Below are positions 53,750 to 64,000 of a DNA stretch of 64,000 nt, piece after piece. The position numbers and the translations under genes are program-made. Position 1 is the first letter of the stretch; each line of letters starts with the position of its first letter. This stretch comes from Tiliqua scincoides (Eukaryota > Chordata > Lepidosauria > Squamata > Scincidae). The notes under the pieces are model-generated. The model saw only the letters and a program-made list of their open reading frames with translations, ran no database searches and was not told the DNA's origin. The stretch covers positions 7,145,718 through 7,209,717 of the forward strand of contig NC_089821.1 in assembly GCF_035046505.1 (NCBI RefSeq), given 5' to 3'.

Positions 53750-54180
53750 TGTAGTGTAAAGGCAGGTTAATGCCTTGAAGGCTCAGGGTTTGAAAGACAC
53801 TAGGAGATGTAAGGGAAGGGAAGTTGATAACAAGAAAAAAGTGAAAATGTATCTTCTACATCTAGTTACATTGTAATATGGGAATTAAGCTGTTGGGTAA
53901 AACAAATGAGTCGATGGATTTTGAAGAGAGCTGGGTTTTCAAAACTGGGTTTTGAAGAGTGATTTAAAGGACAGAAGAGGCAACATGTGGAAGCATTGGG
54001 GGAGACAGTTCAGGCACAAGGGTCAGAAATGACAAACATCTTGAGGAAGCAGAACACTATGGGCAGCTGCAGGTGATTGGAGCTGGATGAATGAAAGTCA
54101 CAGATAGGGAGATCAGCATCAAGATCGGAGGGAGATGACTGGGGAGGAAGAGCAAATACGCACAAGATCTGACTTTTGCA
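53750..54180. mobile_element. Possible old LINE 3'-UTR-like sequence
   Basis: The block GCTGGGTTTTCAAAACTGGG, then AGTGATTTAAAGGACAGAAG, then CATTGGGGGAGACAGTTCAG resembles an ancient amniote LINE 3' region. The assignment is from memory and weak. Confidence 0.3.
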
Positions 54181-55554
54181 GAACTAATGTTGAGCTCTTG
54201 CACTCTATTTAAGAAGGTTTAATGCCACAGGAAATACTGCCTTCAAGCAACTGCACAATTGTCCTTTTTCACCAAAATGAAATGTATTGTAAGCAATGTC
54301 AAACAAAGGTTTTGAGGAACGGGATATAAGTGTGTACAATACTTCTATCGCACTTCTCTTAATCTTCATTTGATGTTGCTTATGAGCTCATAGAATTGAA
54401 TATTCATACAAAAATAAATCTTTATTTATAGACTAGAAGTCAAACAATGGCTTCAGCTTAACCTTTTCTATATGTCATCCCATGAAAGAGTATTCTGTCT
54501 CATGTCCTTGCTTACAATTGAAGTGGAACTGTAAACATAGTATTACTAAACTGGTGATAATTTAGCCTAATTTAGTTGATTCATAGTCAGTTCTAACAAA
54601 TGCTTTGCTTTTGACAACCCTATCTTTCTTTTTCCCCAATACAAGTGTAGTTTATAAGCATGAAGTCTCTGACAACTGAGCAATGGGGGGAAAAATATCT
54701 AGGATGAAAACGTTAAGTTCTAACAAATTCACTCTTGCATCAAAAGGCATGGCCATAATTGGTTGATTCTCCTTTCTTAACCTGCAGAACTTATTTTGAG
54801 AGAGACTTCACTTTTAAACATATTTAACAAAGGAAAACTGGCAAGTAAAAATGTAGACACTACACTGGTCTTCAGAATAACACTAAATTTTTGGCACACA
54901 AGAAAAACTGTCCAATTCTAGTAGCTTTTTTATACTAAATTCAAATGTTGCTTGTTTTTCTCTATCGTGCAGGGATTTTTTGTGACAAAAATTAAATCTT
55001 AAAAAATGTTATAAGTATGCACTATATATTACCTAAAAAATGATAGTTGATGGTTTTCTTCTGCATTTGGCATATGGAACATGCCTCTTAAGTGTCCAAC
55101 AGTAGTCAGCAAGCATGCTCAACGCTTGAAGATGAAATCACTTGCCATGTTCAGCACTGAGATTTTCAGGGAAGAAATCCAAGTGGGAGTCCAAGAAATG
55201 AATTTTAAGGGATATATTACACCCACATCTTTGAATGAATGCAAGAGTTCACCCACAATGTCACGGTAGTCCCTTGTTTAAGTTTTCCCAAAATTTTTCT
55301 CTATCTCCATGCTTTTTGTCAACTTGACTTTTCCATCTTTAATCAAAACTCTTATTTGAGGTCCCACAAAAACACCTTCTTTAATGCCAGTGTCACTTAT
55401 TTAAGGAAACTTTCCCTTCAAATCAGCAAACCCAGCACCATTTTTATCCATGTCCTTAACAAAGTTTGTAAAAATATATATTGAATTATATGATATTTTC
55501 AGGATTGACCAGTGAGAGAGGTGCAACATGCTTTGGCCTTTTCTTCTTGATGTA

Positions 55555-56440
55555 ATGACCTTTTTATTTTAAAACAACAAAAATTAACAAATACAAACTC
55601 TGAAAAATAGAAGTAAAAATTGAAATAAAAATAAAAGGTATTGAAAGTTGTGTGGCAAGTGCAGAGTTCTTAATCTACATTACTTTGTTCTTTTATAAAA
55701 TTATATAACGTATTAGGTATTTTATACAGTTTATTGGTTATTTCTAAAATACAGTTTCAACAAATTTTATATGAGTATCAGTTATCTACTTATCAAATCC
55801 ATAATTCACTGGTCTCATTTTCTTCACATGAAGGAAGTTCATGAATGGTCTCCAATTGTACATAAAAGTCTTTAGTGACTTCTCTTCAAGAAAAAGTGTA
55901 AGTTTGTCCATTTCAGCTAAGTTCAATATCTTTACCTGCCATTCTTCAACTGAAGGTATCTCTTGCACCTTTCAATAGCATACAATATTCTTGCCACAGT
56001 TATCATATATAAAAATAGTTTCAAAATCTTTCTGAATCCAATCACCAAATATTCCCAACCAAAAAGCTTCTGGTTTCATTTGCAGATTAATACCTTAAGT
56101 ATCAATTGCATTTGCTGGTGTATCAAAGATCAATATTTTTTCACTTTGGTACACGTCTACCACATAAGATAAAAAGATCTTTCAAGTTTACACTTCCAGC
56201 ATCTGTTAGGTACATTTTTGCTAATCTAGCTGGTGTTGTATACCATTATACATCATTTTGTAAAAATTCTCTTTAAAAATTATATTTAATGTAAAGTTTA
56301 ATCTTGGTCCACACTTTCCCATTGCTCTATTGATATCTCATGGCCAACGTTTCTCGCCCATTGTATCGTAATATAATGACTTCTTGCCTTGGCTGTCTTA
56401 TTTCTATGTACAAATCTTGGGGAGAAACTATTGAAGGTAT
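55555..56440 (-). mobile_element. L1-type LINE 3' end, decayed
   Basis: In reverse the broken frames give the L1 ORF2 C-terminal pattern: a TPARLAKMY-like block, then FWLGIFGDWIQKDF, then a clean stretch (55786-55968) with IPSVEEWQVKILNLAEMDKL and KSLKTFMYNWRPFMNFL, ending near GFDK. An A/T-rich tail with A runs lies at the 55555 end. Several stops and frameshifts show it is old. Confidence 0.75.
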
Positions 56441-58202
56441 ACTGGATAGTTTTGAAAGGAAGATGTAGGAGTAGGGAGGTGGCAGAGCTGCAAGAACCAA
56501 TTCTGAAGGTGCTATAAAAAGGACTTAAGAATCATTCTTGTATCTGATTTTAAAGCAACCAGTAAGTTGGGAAAAGGCATATTTTATTATAAGTAATAAC
56601 CAGAACAAGACCCTCAAACATTTATCTCCTTATATGTACACATGTTTGCAAACTGCAGGAGCTGAGCCCTAGCACCTACAGTATCTTATTTTTGAATAGT
56701 CTTGGAGTTTGAGGCAATTAGTTATCTGATCTTTCCATCACCCTTTGGTGATCCACAAAAAATAGGTTGTTGCCTGCTATTGGGTTCCAACCCACAGTTT
56801 GGGAACCATTGCACTAACCTGAAATACTATGGATGATTTTTGGATAACTGTTGCAAAACACTTCTTTTCAGAACACATTTAGGATATCTCTTCTGCTTTT
56901 TGAAACTTGTTGATGTGGCTGCCTTAGCTTCCACTGAATTCCACAGTTGTTTCAAGCAGAAGCACTATTGGCTCCCCTACAATGTCACCCATTCCAAGAG
57001 TGGATGGGCTAGCAGACCTCATAAGCATGTATAGTAAGGGATGTTGAGCTGAGAGAGTAATCCAGCATTCCTTACTATAGGTGATTATGAGGCCTGCTAG
57101 ACTGTCTGCTCTTAGAATGGGTGAAATTGTAGGGAGCTGATAGTACTTCAGTTTGAATTGTGAAATTATGCCCAGAGGTAACACTTGAAGGCTTGTAACA
57201 CTGAGGAAGAACTTTGCATGTCTTTCACTTTGTCTGGTTTGTCTTTCTGGTTTCATGGCAGAGGAGAAGCAGCAAGACCTCTCCCTTGACAGCCATAGGA
57301 CTCGTCTGTTCACTTGCTCTGTTCACAGTGTGCTGCACTTCCTATTACTGGAACTATCATTGGGCAATCTACCTTGGTCAGTGTTCCTAGCAACCCTCAT
57401 GCCCATCAGCCTGGTGGTTCTTTATGCAACTGTTGTACTTCTTTTGTCCCCCACTTAGTACTAACCAACCAAGAGCCCTAATCTACCTGCCTACCTCTGC
57501 CTCTGTGCCTGGCTCATTGTGGGTAATAGTGTGAGTCTATACCATCTACCCCTTTCCCAACTACCTTGGCTTCTGCCTGTAGACAAACCTCTTCCTTTTT
57601 GCCTTTCCTCCATCCCTTCCATAGTTTATAGTATATGGTTCTGCTTCCTGTCTTCTCCATTCCGGCAGGTGTCTTTTGGTTGGACACCCTGCCCTTTTGT
57701 GGGTATGGCTCTTGAAGTGGTTAATATGCACTGTTTGTGTGGTGGTGAGGGTGTTGCTATTATACCTTTTTGTTTCATAAAACAGATACATTGCTCCCCC
57801 ATCACCCTGTTCAGTGGAATTCACACCGTGCATACTCTGCTTTGGATTGTAGGGTTAGTTTTTCATGTCGTTGTGAGCTTTCTTTATTCTGAAACAAGTT
57901 AGACATTTTATATTTCTCTGTTCATGGTTTCACTAAGACAATACCTTGTCTAGTTCAGAATAGGTAAATTGGTTTCTCAAAATACACTGCTTTCTCAGAC
58001 ATATTCAGAGGGGCCTTTAGTTTGGAAATTGACCCAATTCTTTTCTTCCTGCTTTCATCTGGAAAAGAACAAAATAGAGAATCTCTTGTAACATCAAGAC
58101 AAAAAAAATGAAATTGGTTGCATTAAACGCCACAATCTGTGTTCAGTGGGTCTTAAACTGCATAATCCTATCATCCTTCATTCAGTATACTTATTTCGCA
58201 CA

Positions 58203-58375
58203 GGGCCCAATTCTGTCAAACTTTCCAACACCAGCCACAATACATTTCTGAGGTAAAACAAATGTTTCCTTACCTTGAGGAGCCCTCCATAACTGTTCCC
58301 TCACCACCACAGGATGAGTGCACTCCCTGTTGGCATGGCTGCATTGGTGATGGAAAGTTGTATAGGATTGGGCCC
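58203..58375. mobile_element. PIF/Harbinger-like MITE, copy 7, inside intron 2
   Basis: The ends are GGGCCCAATTCTGTC and TATAGGATTGGGCCC, around the usual family interior. No clear duplication. Confidence 0.7.
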
Positions 58376-58886
58376 ATAGTTGAGAAGAAATAGGAATCTC
58401 ACATTAATCTAGGAATGTGCTAGCCTTTCCAGATTTCATAATTTCCACATAATAAAAGTCACTTTTCATGTTCAAAGAATTAATTGGCAAAACACTCTGC
58501 ACAGTTCTTGTAAGAGCAGGGTTTTGACTTACCCTATTTGAAGCATTTATATTCAGTCTTTCCATTCATGCCTCGGTTCTTTAAGCTCAGAGAATCATAC
58601 TAACCTTAGTTTGCGCTCCCTCTCCCTTGAAGGCTCTTCCAAATAAGATTGCTTGATCTTCCCTGCCCCAATAGCTCCTGCTGTCCTTCAGAGAAACATA
58701 TCATAACCCACATGGCATACAGAGGAAGTGAAACTTTCCTTCACTGGATTACAGGTTTAAATGTTCCTGGAATTCCTCTTCTTCACAGCACTCCCAAGTG
58801 GCAGGAAGACGGCAGCTTTCCCCACCTCAACCCAATAATTCTATAGCTACTGTTGGTTGTAAAACATGATACATGTCAGTCTACAT

Positions 58887-60325
58887 TGGGGGTTTCTAAA
58901 CTTTTTGGTCAGAAGGCCACATCAGATATCTGACATGGTGTTGAGGGCTGGAAAAATAAATACATCTCAAATAAAAAATTCACTGCAGATACTTACCCAC
59001 AAGCCAGTCTCACAGATAAGTCAAGGGCAGGCTTTGAGCCCCAAGTCATGGAATTTTCTATGACCCTCAGATAGGTTGAGGGTTAAACTTAGGGGGAGTC
59101 TTGACTATAATTCTGTTTTTACCTGAAGCCAGATCTTGAAAAATAACCTTCCTGTAATTGTTACCTAAAAACTGTACAGTTTCTAATTTATTAAAAATAC
59201 AATAAAAGATCATAAGATGCATTTTTGTTCATTAACTTTTAAAATTCTGGTCTTTACAACATTTGTGTAAACACTGTCAGAGTAAGTACCTGTAAACAAC
59301 ATACCAGTAGCACTATCAGTCAAATCCTTCTTTAAGGTGCCTGGTATGTTAAGCCAGAGGCTCTACATTGAACATGCAACATAAAACATGTAATTGGGAG
59401 TGTGCAGTTCAGTTCACAGCAGGGAGACAAGCAACAAGGACTGAGCTGTGCACAGCTGCAGCCCTCTTTACTCAGAAGCAGACCCAGTGCTTTCCATGGG
59501 TGTTATTCTTAAGTAAAAGTGCATTGCAGCCTGGGACCTTGTTTCAGATGGAAATGAGGACCACATCCTGGGGCTTTAAAAACCAGACCCCTAAACTTGG
59601 GGGAGGGGTGAAATTCTTTGCAAATGACTTGCTAGGAATGTTCAGAGGCAGCAGCAAAAGAAGAAGGCATTTCCCTTTTCCAAACTGGAAGGGAGACAAA
59701 GGGGCTTCTGGGAATTGTGGCGAGGCTTTGTGAGAGTATGTGCTGCACTTCCATAGCAGCAGCCCATACAGACTACAATTCCCAGAAGCGCCTTCACTTC
59801 TCTTCCTGTCTGGAGAAGAGGCTAAAATGGCTACCTCTGAATACCGTAATTACTGGCAAACATTCTCCTTTTTCTCCACCTGCTTCCTGCTTCTCAGCCA
59901 TTTCCACACACCCCCCCCCCCACTTCACCAGATAGCTGCTGAGCTTCCATAAGCTTCCCAGAAGCTCCTAGAGGATTCTGCCCTATCCACTGCATTGACC
60001 CAGGTATAAGTCGGCCCAGGATCTCAGGCTCTATTTTTAGGCATACTTTTTTGACCTATAGGCAAATATATATGGTGGATAAATACATTAGAAAACCTAA
60101 GGCCTTTAGGCGGCCCAAAAAAATCACTTTTTCAGAAAAACCAGGAAATGATGTTTTTAGGCCTTTAGAAGGCATTCTGAAGAGAGGCGCATGGCCTCCC
60201 CGGCCCTCAAAGCACCTGCCAAATGCAACTGGAGCACTGCTCTGGTCACATTTGGTTGAGTGGGCCAGAGGCTTGTAGGGGTCTGGAGGCTTGCTGCAAA
60301 CCGGGCCAGGGTTTGGAGACCCCTG
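58887..60325. mobile_element. hAT-Charlie-type element, about 1.4 kb
   Basis: It starts TGGGGGTTTCTAAACTTTTT and ends GGTTTGGAGACCCCTG. A perfect 8-bp duplication GTCTACAT lies on both sides (58879-58886 and 60326-60333). Near the left end is AAGGCCACATCAGATATCTG. The interior is a patchwork: a fragment of the 85-bp MITE (about 59465-59545), an inverted pair of ACTACAATTCCC motifs, and a GGTATAAGTCGGCCC block near 60003. No transposase frame was seen. Confidence 0.8.
59704..59789. promoter_or_regulatory. Inverted pair of ZNF143/THAP11-like motifs
   Basis: ACTACAATTCCCAGAAGC at 59772-59789 matches the ACTACAATTCCCAGNNNGC core bound by ZNF143/THAP11 in vertebrate promoters (from memory). Its inverse GCTTCTGGGAATTGTGG lies at 59704-59720. 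They sit within a hAT element, so they may be transposon sequence without host use. Confidence 0.35.
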
Positions 60326-61062
60326 GTCTACATTCGAGGTCAACTTCTAATATTGGTAAGCATTGTTCCTGTAAATTAAAGATCAGCAAGTTTTACTTAA
60401 CCAGAAGTACTAGGTACATACCCTTCTTGCTATAAAGGTCAAAGCAAACTGTTGTGGTTAGAAATGACTAAATTGTGCTTGGTTTCCACATGAACACTTA
60501 ACCATAGCTGTGAATATTTCTAAACACACTCTCAGTTGTTGATAGTCATTGCACCCCTGCATTTTCTAATCTTAAAACATGAACATTTATTTCCTTGTGC
60601 TGAAAGATGTTTTTTTTTGTACAGGCCACACAATGAGTAGAATGTAGGCTTTGCCTTGGTGAATGAAATAGTATGTTAATTGTAAGTTTTTTTTTCTAAA
60701 ATATTGCAGTGTAAGCTATTAGATAATCAGTAAGTCTACTACTGAATAGATGTACTCTGTTTTTCCCTGTCCCTTAATCTTGTGATGCAGATTTAGAATT
60801 TGCTGAACTCTATAAAGATGTTACACTCGGCACTATGACAGACTCTGCTTTCTCCCTTTTACTCTCTGAGGATGTTTATATGTAACGTAATATGATGCAT
60901 AGCCTTCTAGCAACTGGAAATACCTCTTGTATGTGTTGAAAGCAAGTTTGGATAGTTTCATGGCTAGATTTATTTCCTGCCACAAGTGCCATGATATAAG
61001 TGCTGGGCTTCTAATGGTCAGTGAAGGTGTATTACTTCTCAGGATCTCTGGAGAGAAAAATA

Positions 61063-61726
61063 CAGTGGTACCTCGCATAACAAATGCCCCGTGCAGCAAA
61101 AAACTCACAGAACGAAAGCGTTTTGCGAAGTTTGGTAACTCGCACAACGAATTTTTATGACCCGTGCTTCACAAGACGAATTTTTGTTTTGTTTTGGTTT
61201 GACTTAAGGGGGGATCTTCATGCCAGTTTATGATCCTGTTCACCCTAGTAAGGGGCGGATCTTCATGTCAGTTTATGATCCACTCAGTATCCCTCCCATG
61301 GCTCATTCACCCTCTCACTGCCCCATTTCCTTCACGTTTCCCCCATGATCACAGCAAAAGCAAGCAATTGAGTGCAGCTGCTCTGTCCTCCCCAGCTTAG
61401 AGCACAATCCTGTGCATGTCTCCTCAGAAGTAAGTCCCATTGTGCTTACTCCCAGGAAAGTGTGCACAGGATTACAGCCTTCAAGCTCTCCACTCAGCAC
61501 CCCCCCCCCGTTTTTGAAATCCTCTGTACAGTATGTATGCCTTTAAAGAGCACTTAATAAACACTTTGTAAACCAAATTTGACTTTGTTCTGACTTTTCT
61601 TGCCCATAGGAATGGATTAATTAAATTTCATGCATTCCTATGGGAAAACGCGCTTCGCAAAACGAAAAACTCGCATAACGAAAGGACTCGTGGAACGGAT
61701 TAATTTCGTTATGCGAGGCACCACTG
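61063..61726. mobile_element. Tigger-type MITE with a nested palindromic MITE
   Basis: The left end CAGTGGTACCTCGCATAACA and right end TTATGCGAGGCACCACTG are inverted, with TA on both sides (61061-61062 and 61727-61728). The subterminal AACGAA motifs repeat on each side. The 85-bp MITE at 61400-61480 lies inside. No transposase frame was seen. Confidence 0.85.
61400..61480. mobile_element. Short palindromic MITE (about 85-bp family), nested
   Basis: GCACAATCCTGTGCATGTC and GTGTGCACAGGATTACAGCC flank CAGAAGTAAGTCCCATTGTG. A clear family copy inside the Tigger-type element. Confidence 0.75.
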
Positions 61727-62430
61727 TAATTGTTCATATAGGAATGTATTTTTCTACCTAATATAATGTGCCTTAACCCATTTCTGCCCAGCCCACAGGT
61801 GTACATATTTGATCCTTGTTGCTTATGCAACATTGGGCAGACATGGCTTAATCTTTTTGAAATTTGGAGTGCCTCTTAAATTTAAATGCCCAAGTGTGGT
61901 CAACCACTTGGATTTGGGGAATGCTGTAAAATTTATTCCACAATTTGAGAACCATTGAGATGAAATGTAGAATAAATTGTTAGCCATTCTAAACAGCGTT
62001 ACTTTGTTGTATATTTCAATTATCACTTGAGTGCTTGAATATTTGAGATATGTCTGCTGTTTCTGATGTCTAATAAAGTCTGATCTCTACCTGCTTTACT
62101 GAGTAGCTAGGTAGAGAACATATTAGGGTCAGACAGTTAAGGCTTCTTCCCTGTAAAGTCCAGTTTTAACCTTATTTAAGGTTAAAATCAAGATTAGAGA
62201 TTTTATGACTGAGTCTGATAAATGTTTGTTTACATCAAATCAAGGCTCATGGGGAACTAACTGATGCCTGAAAGAGAGATAAGAGTAGTGAAAGGTCATA
62301 AGTTAAAGAAAATAATTCTTTCCAACTGGCATGCTCTGGAACCAGGGGAGAAAAGGACTGATACCTAAGTTTAGCACAATTTGCTGAAACACACAACTTA
62401 AAAATGTGCTCTAATTTATGTTCCCAGGGT

Positions 62431-62510
62431 GGGGGTGTGGCTCAGTGATTGACTACATGCTTTGCATGCAGAGGTCCCAGGTTCAATGCCTGGCATCTAC
62501 AGGTAGGACA
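62431..62510 (+). mobile_element. tRNA-derived SINE head (tRNA-Ala-like)
   Basis: GGTGTGGCTCAGTGATTGA carries a box A-like segment and CCCAGGTTCAATGCCTGG a box B with a good T stem. The anticodon position reads TGC (CTTTGCAT). The acceptor stem does not pair, so it is a SINE head rather than a working tRNA gene. Same type as the reverse copy at 3694. Confidence 0.75.
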
Positions 62511-62859
62511 CATTAAATTGCTAAAAGCCTAAATCATAGACTTTAAAGGCATAAATCTCTTGATAGTTTTTTCAATGAACCTATATTTTAGTTAAGATTT
62601 TTTGTTGTATGCCACTGTGCATGTCTAATACAAATTTACTTTGCTGTTTGAGTACCAGTCACTCCAGTAACTGCTACCCTTTTTTCCCTGTTGAGTTCTG
62701 GGCACTTCTAGTATACTGATTTGTAGTATACTGATTGGTGTATAAAATATTTGTAACAGTCCATGATTATACATGGAAGCAAATTCTAATTTGTTTGATG
62801 GGGCTGAACTCCAAATAACTTGAGACTAAAGCTGCAAATCTATATATAGTTATCACTCT

Positions 62860-62918
62860 TGTTCCATATCTTTATGTACAGTTTCAAGAAGTTTCAAGTT
62901 CCATATCTTTATGTACAG
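62860..62918. repeat. Local direct duplication, 22-bp copies 37 bp apart
   Basis: GTTCCATATCTTTATGTACA and the next two bases occur twice without mismatch, separated by 15 bp, indicating a recent replication-slippage duplication. Confidence 0.85.
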
Positions 62919-63689
62919 TATGGAGAAGAAAAGGCGTGTGGGCTCAATAACCAAATCTTTGGTTTAAGATTCAAGTTGTATAAATGCTTGAATTCCAGAC
63001 TAATGATACATAATACTAGTTTACTACAAATAAAATGTCTATTCAGGAAACTGCAGTATGTAATTCAAAATAGGGGACATGATTTAAATAGGTGCATCCT
63101 GCCATCTTTCCTTGCTCATTACATATTTTATGGTTCAAGTACTGTCTAGGTTGAGTGAGATTGGGTGTGGAGGGAGTTGAACCCCCACACATATAGAGTT
63201 CTTCTTATTTCTCTGTCTTGTAAGCAATACGTTCAAGTAGGGTTCAGATTGACTCTCTTGATCAGCTGTGGTAATCCTTACAATGAAAAATTGTTGGATG
63301 CAACTTCTGTTATTGTACCTTCATAGTTGCTTTTAGAATCTGACATATACAACATTTATTTACATGTTTGATCAAGTTCTTGCTTTTTTCACAACTTGCA
63401 TGCTGCATACTCCCTTAAAACCTTAGTATGAGGTTGAGTGCCAGGTGCATGTTTTCACCAAAGTTGTAAATTCTGTTCTAATATCACTGGGAAAGACTTA
63501 AGTGTGCCCTTAACTTTGTAATTTAAACTAACTGAAGTTAGAAGGGCATAATATTGGCTAGATTGTGCTTAAAAGTTTATACAACATACAGTGAATAAAC
63601 TGGAAGGTATATTGTGCTTGCTATAAATAAGGTGCTTGCTATAAATCCAATATAATAGAATAATCAGTTAAACTTTCTAAAATAGTTTC

Positions 63690-64000
63690 TCCACCAGTGG
63701 CACGGGTACCACCAGTGGTACTTGAGGTGGTGTCTGGTGGTACTTGTGGGACCCCTGTGTACCTGCTGCCCAGCAGTGAGATGAGTGGCATGACATGACA
63801 AACATCGGTAGGAGGCTTGGCGGGCAGAGTTCCAAAGCATACTTTTCATGCACTGTAAAAAGCCCTCATGTCCACCCTGAATCTCTTACTGGTGTTAGTC
63901 ATGTCACATCTGGTCTCTCAACCCAGAAGTAACTGGTGATAACATCATCAGTTACTTCCAGTGACATTTCTGATAGGTGAATCATGCAAAGTGGTACGGC
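63690..64000. mobile_element. hAT-like MITE, cut by the window end
   Basis: It matches 26387-26712 in reverse orientation: CACCAGTGG, GGTACCACCAGTGGTACTTG, CCTCTTACTGGTG-like and CAACCCAGAAGTA blocks occur in matching order. The right end is beyond the window. Confidence 0.7.

Larger units (their letters stand above)
33992..64000 (+). other. NOVA1: NOVA1 intron 2 (5' part of at least 30 kb)
   Basis: It starts with GTAGGTGCAA. No exon 3 peptide (the family continues with TTERVCLIQGTVEALN) was recognised in any frame, so the acceptor is probably beyond the window. This region is AT-rich and has few repeats. Long stretches hold nothing I recognise: about 34000-36880, 37500-40460, 41150-43200, 43980-46900, 47940-49300, 49550-51590, 51650-52320, 54180-55550, 56450-58200 and 62520-63680. 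This is consistent with the large, strongly constrained NOVA1 introns of other vertebrates. Conserved regulatory elements are likely, but single-sequence reading cannot locate them. Confidence 0.75.

Noticed and set aside
62163-62186. A 10-bp perfect hairpin (TTTTAACCTT and its complement, 4-nt loop)
   Set aside because: It is AT-rich and short enough to occur by chance in 64 kb. No small-RNA precursor structure was seen around it.
62431-62510. A tRNA-Ala(TGC) gene
   Set aside because: Box A and B are recognisable, but the acceptor stem does not pair and the 3' part continues as a common SINE body.
33992-64000. NOVA1 exon 3 (expected to encode TTERVCLIQGTVEALN)
   Set aside because: No matching frame was recognised. 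It probably lies beyond the window, though a short exon could be missed by eye.
1-64000. Retrovirus, LTR element, Polinton or other virus-derived sequence
   Set aside because: No gag, protease, integrase, envelope or capsid-like frame and no paired LTR was seen. All reverse-transcriptase pieces fit non-LTR LINE clades.
1-64000. CRISPR array, operon or other prokaryotic system
   Set aside because: The sequence is clearly vertebrate nuclear DNA. The only regular array is the 54-bp minisatellite, which lacks spacers.

Overview
This window comes from a vertebrate nuclear genome, most likely a squamate reptile (lizard or snake). It has one recognisable host gene, very large introns and a CpG-island promoter. 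The mix of transposons also points to a squamate: young CR1-type LINEs, remnants of L2-, L1- and RTE-like LINEs, a SINE with a 5S rRNA head, a tRNA-headed SINE, and many short hAT, Tigger and PIF/Harbinger-like DNA elements. I saw no prokaryotic gene, CRISPR array, retrovirus, LTR element or Polinton.

The host gene is NOVA1, on the + strand. It encodes a neuronal KH-domain splicing regulator. Coding exon 1 (32057-32192) gives residues 1-45 plus one base, and exon 2 (33848-33991) gives residues 46-93 plus one base, covering the first half of KH domain 1 with its GKGG loop. The junction phases match and the peptide agrees with the human protein as I remember it. No later exon was recognised, so the 30 kb from 33992 to the end is read as part of intron 2. 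Upstream is a GC-rich promoter region (about 31010-32680). Three CCAAT boxes lie between a canonical TATA box pointing left and a weaker AT box plus initiator pointing right, a layout that suggests a divergent promoter.

Positions 1-30800 hold no host gene that I can support and are crowded with nested transposons. Three full-length copies of a 1.25-1.39 kb hAT-like composite element, plus a fragment, lie between 19.9 and 28.7 kb. A large foldback element sits at 25.7-26.8 kb. A hAT element carrying a tandem array of about 54 bp units (30162-30791) ends about 200 bp before the CpG island. Several insertions have 8-bp target duplications that can be read directly.

Intron 2 (34-64 kb) is AT-rich and much poorer in repeats, with a few CR1, L1, Tigger and hAT copies separated by long stretches where I recognise nothing. 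The repeat finding I value most is that the 5S-headed SINEs (2811, 12170, 12322) end in the same roughly 30-nt tail as a LINE 3' end in this window (10679-11232). That suggests the LINE, or a relative, mobilised the SINE.
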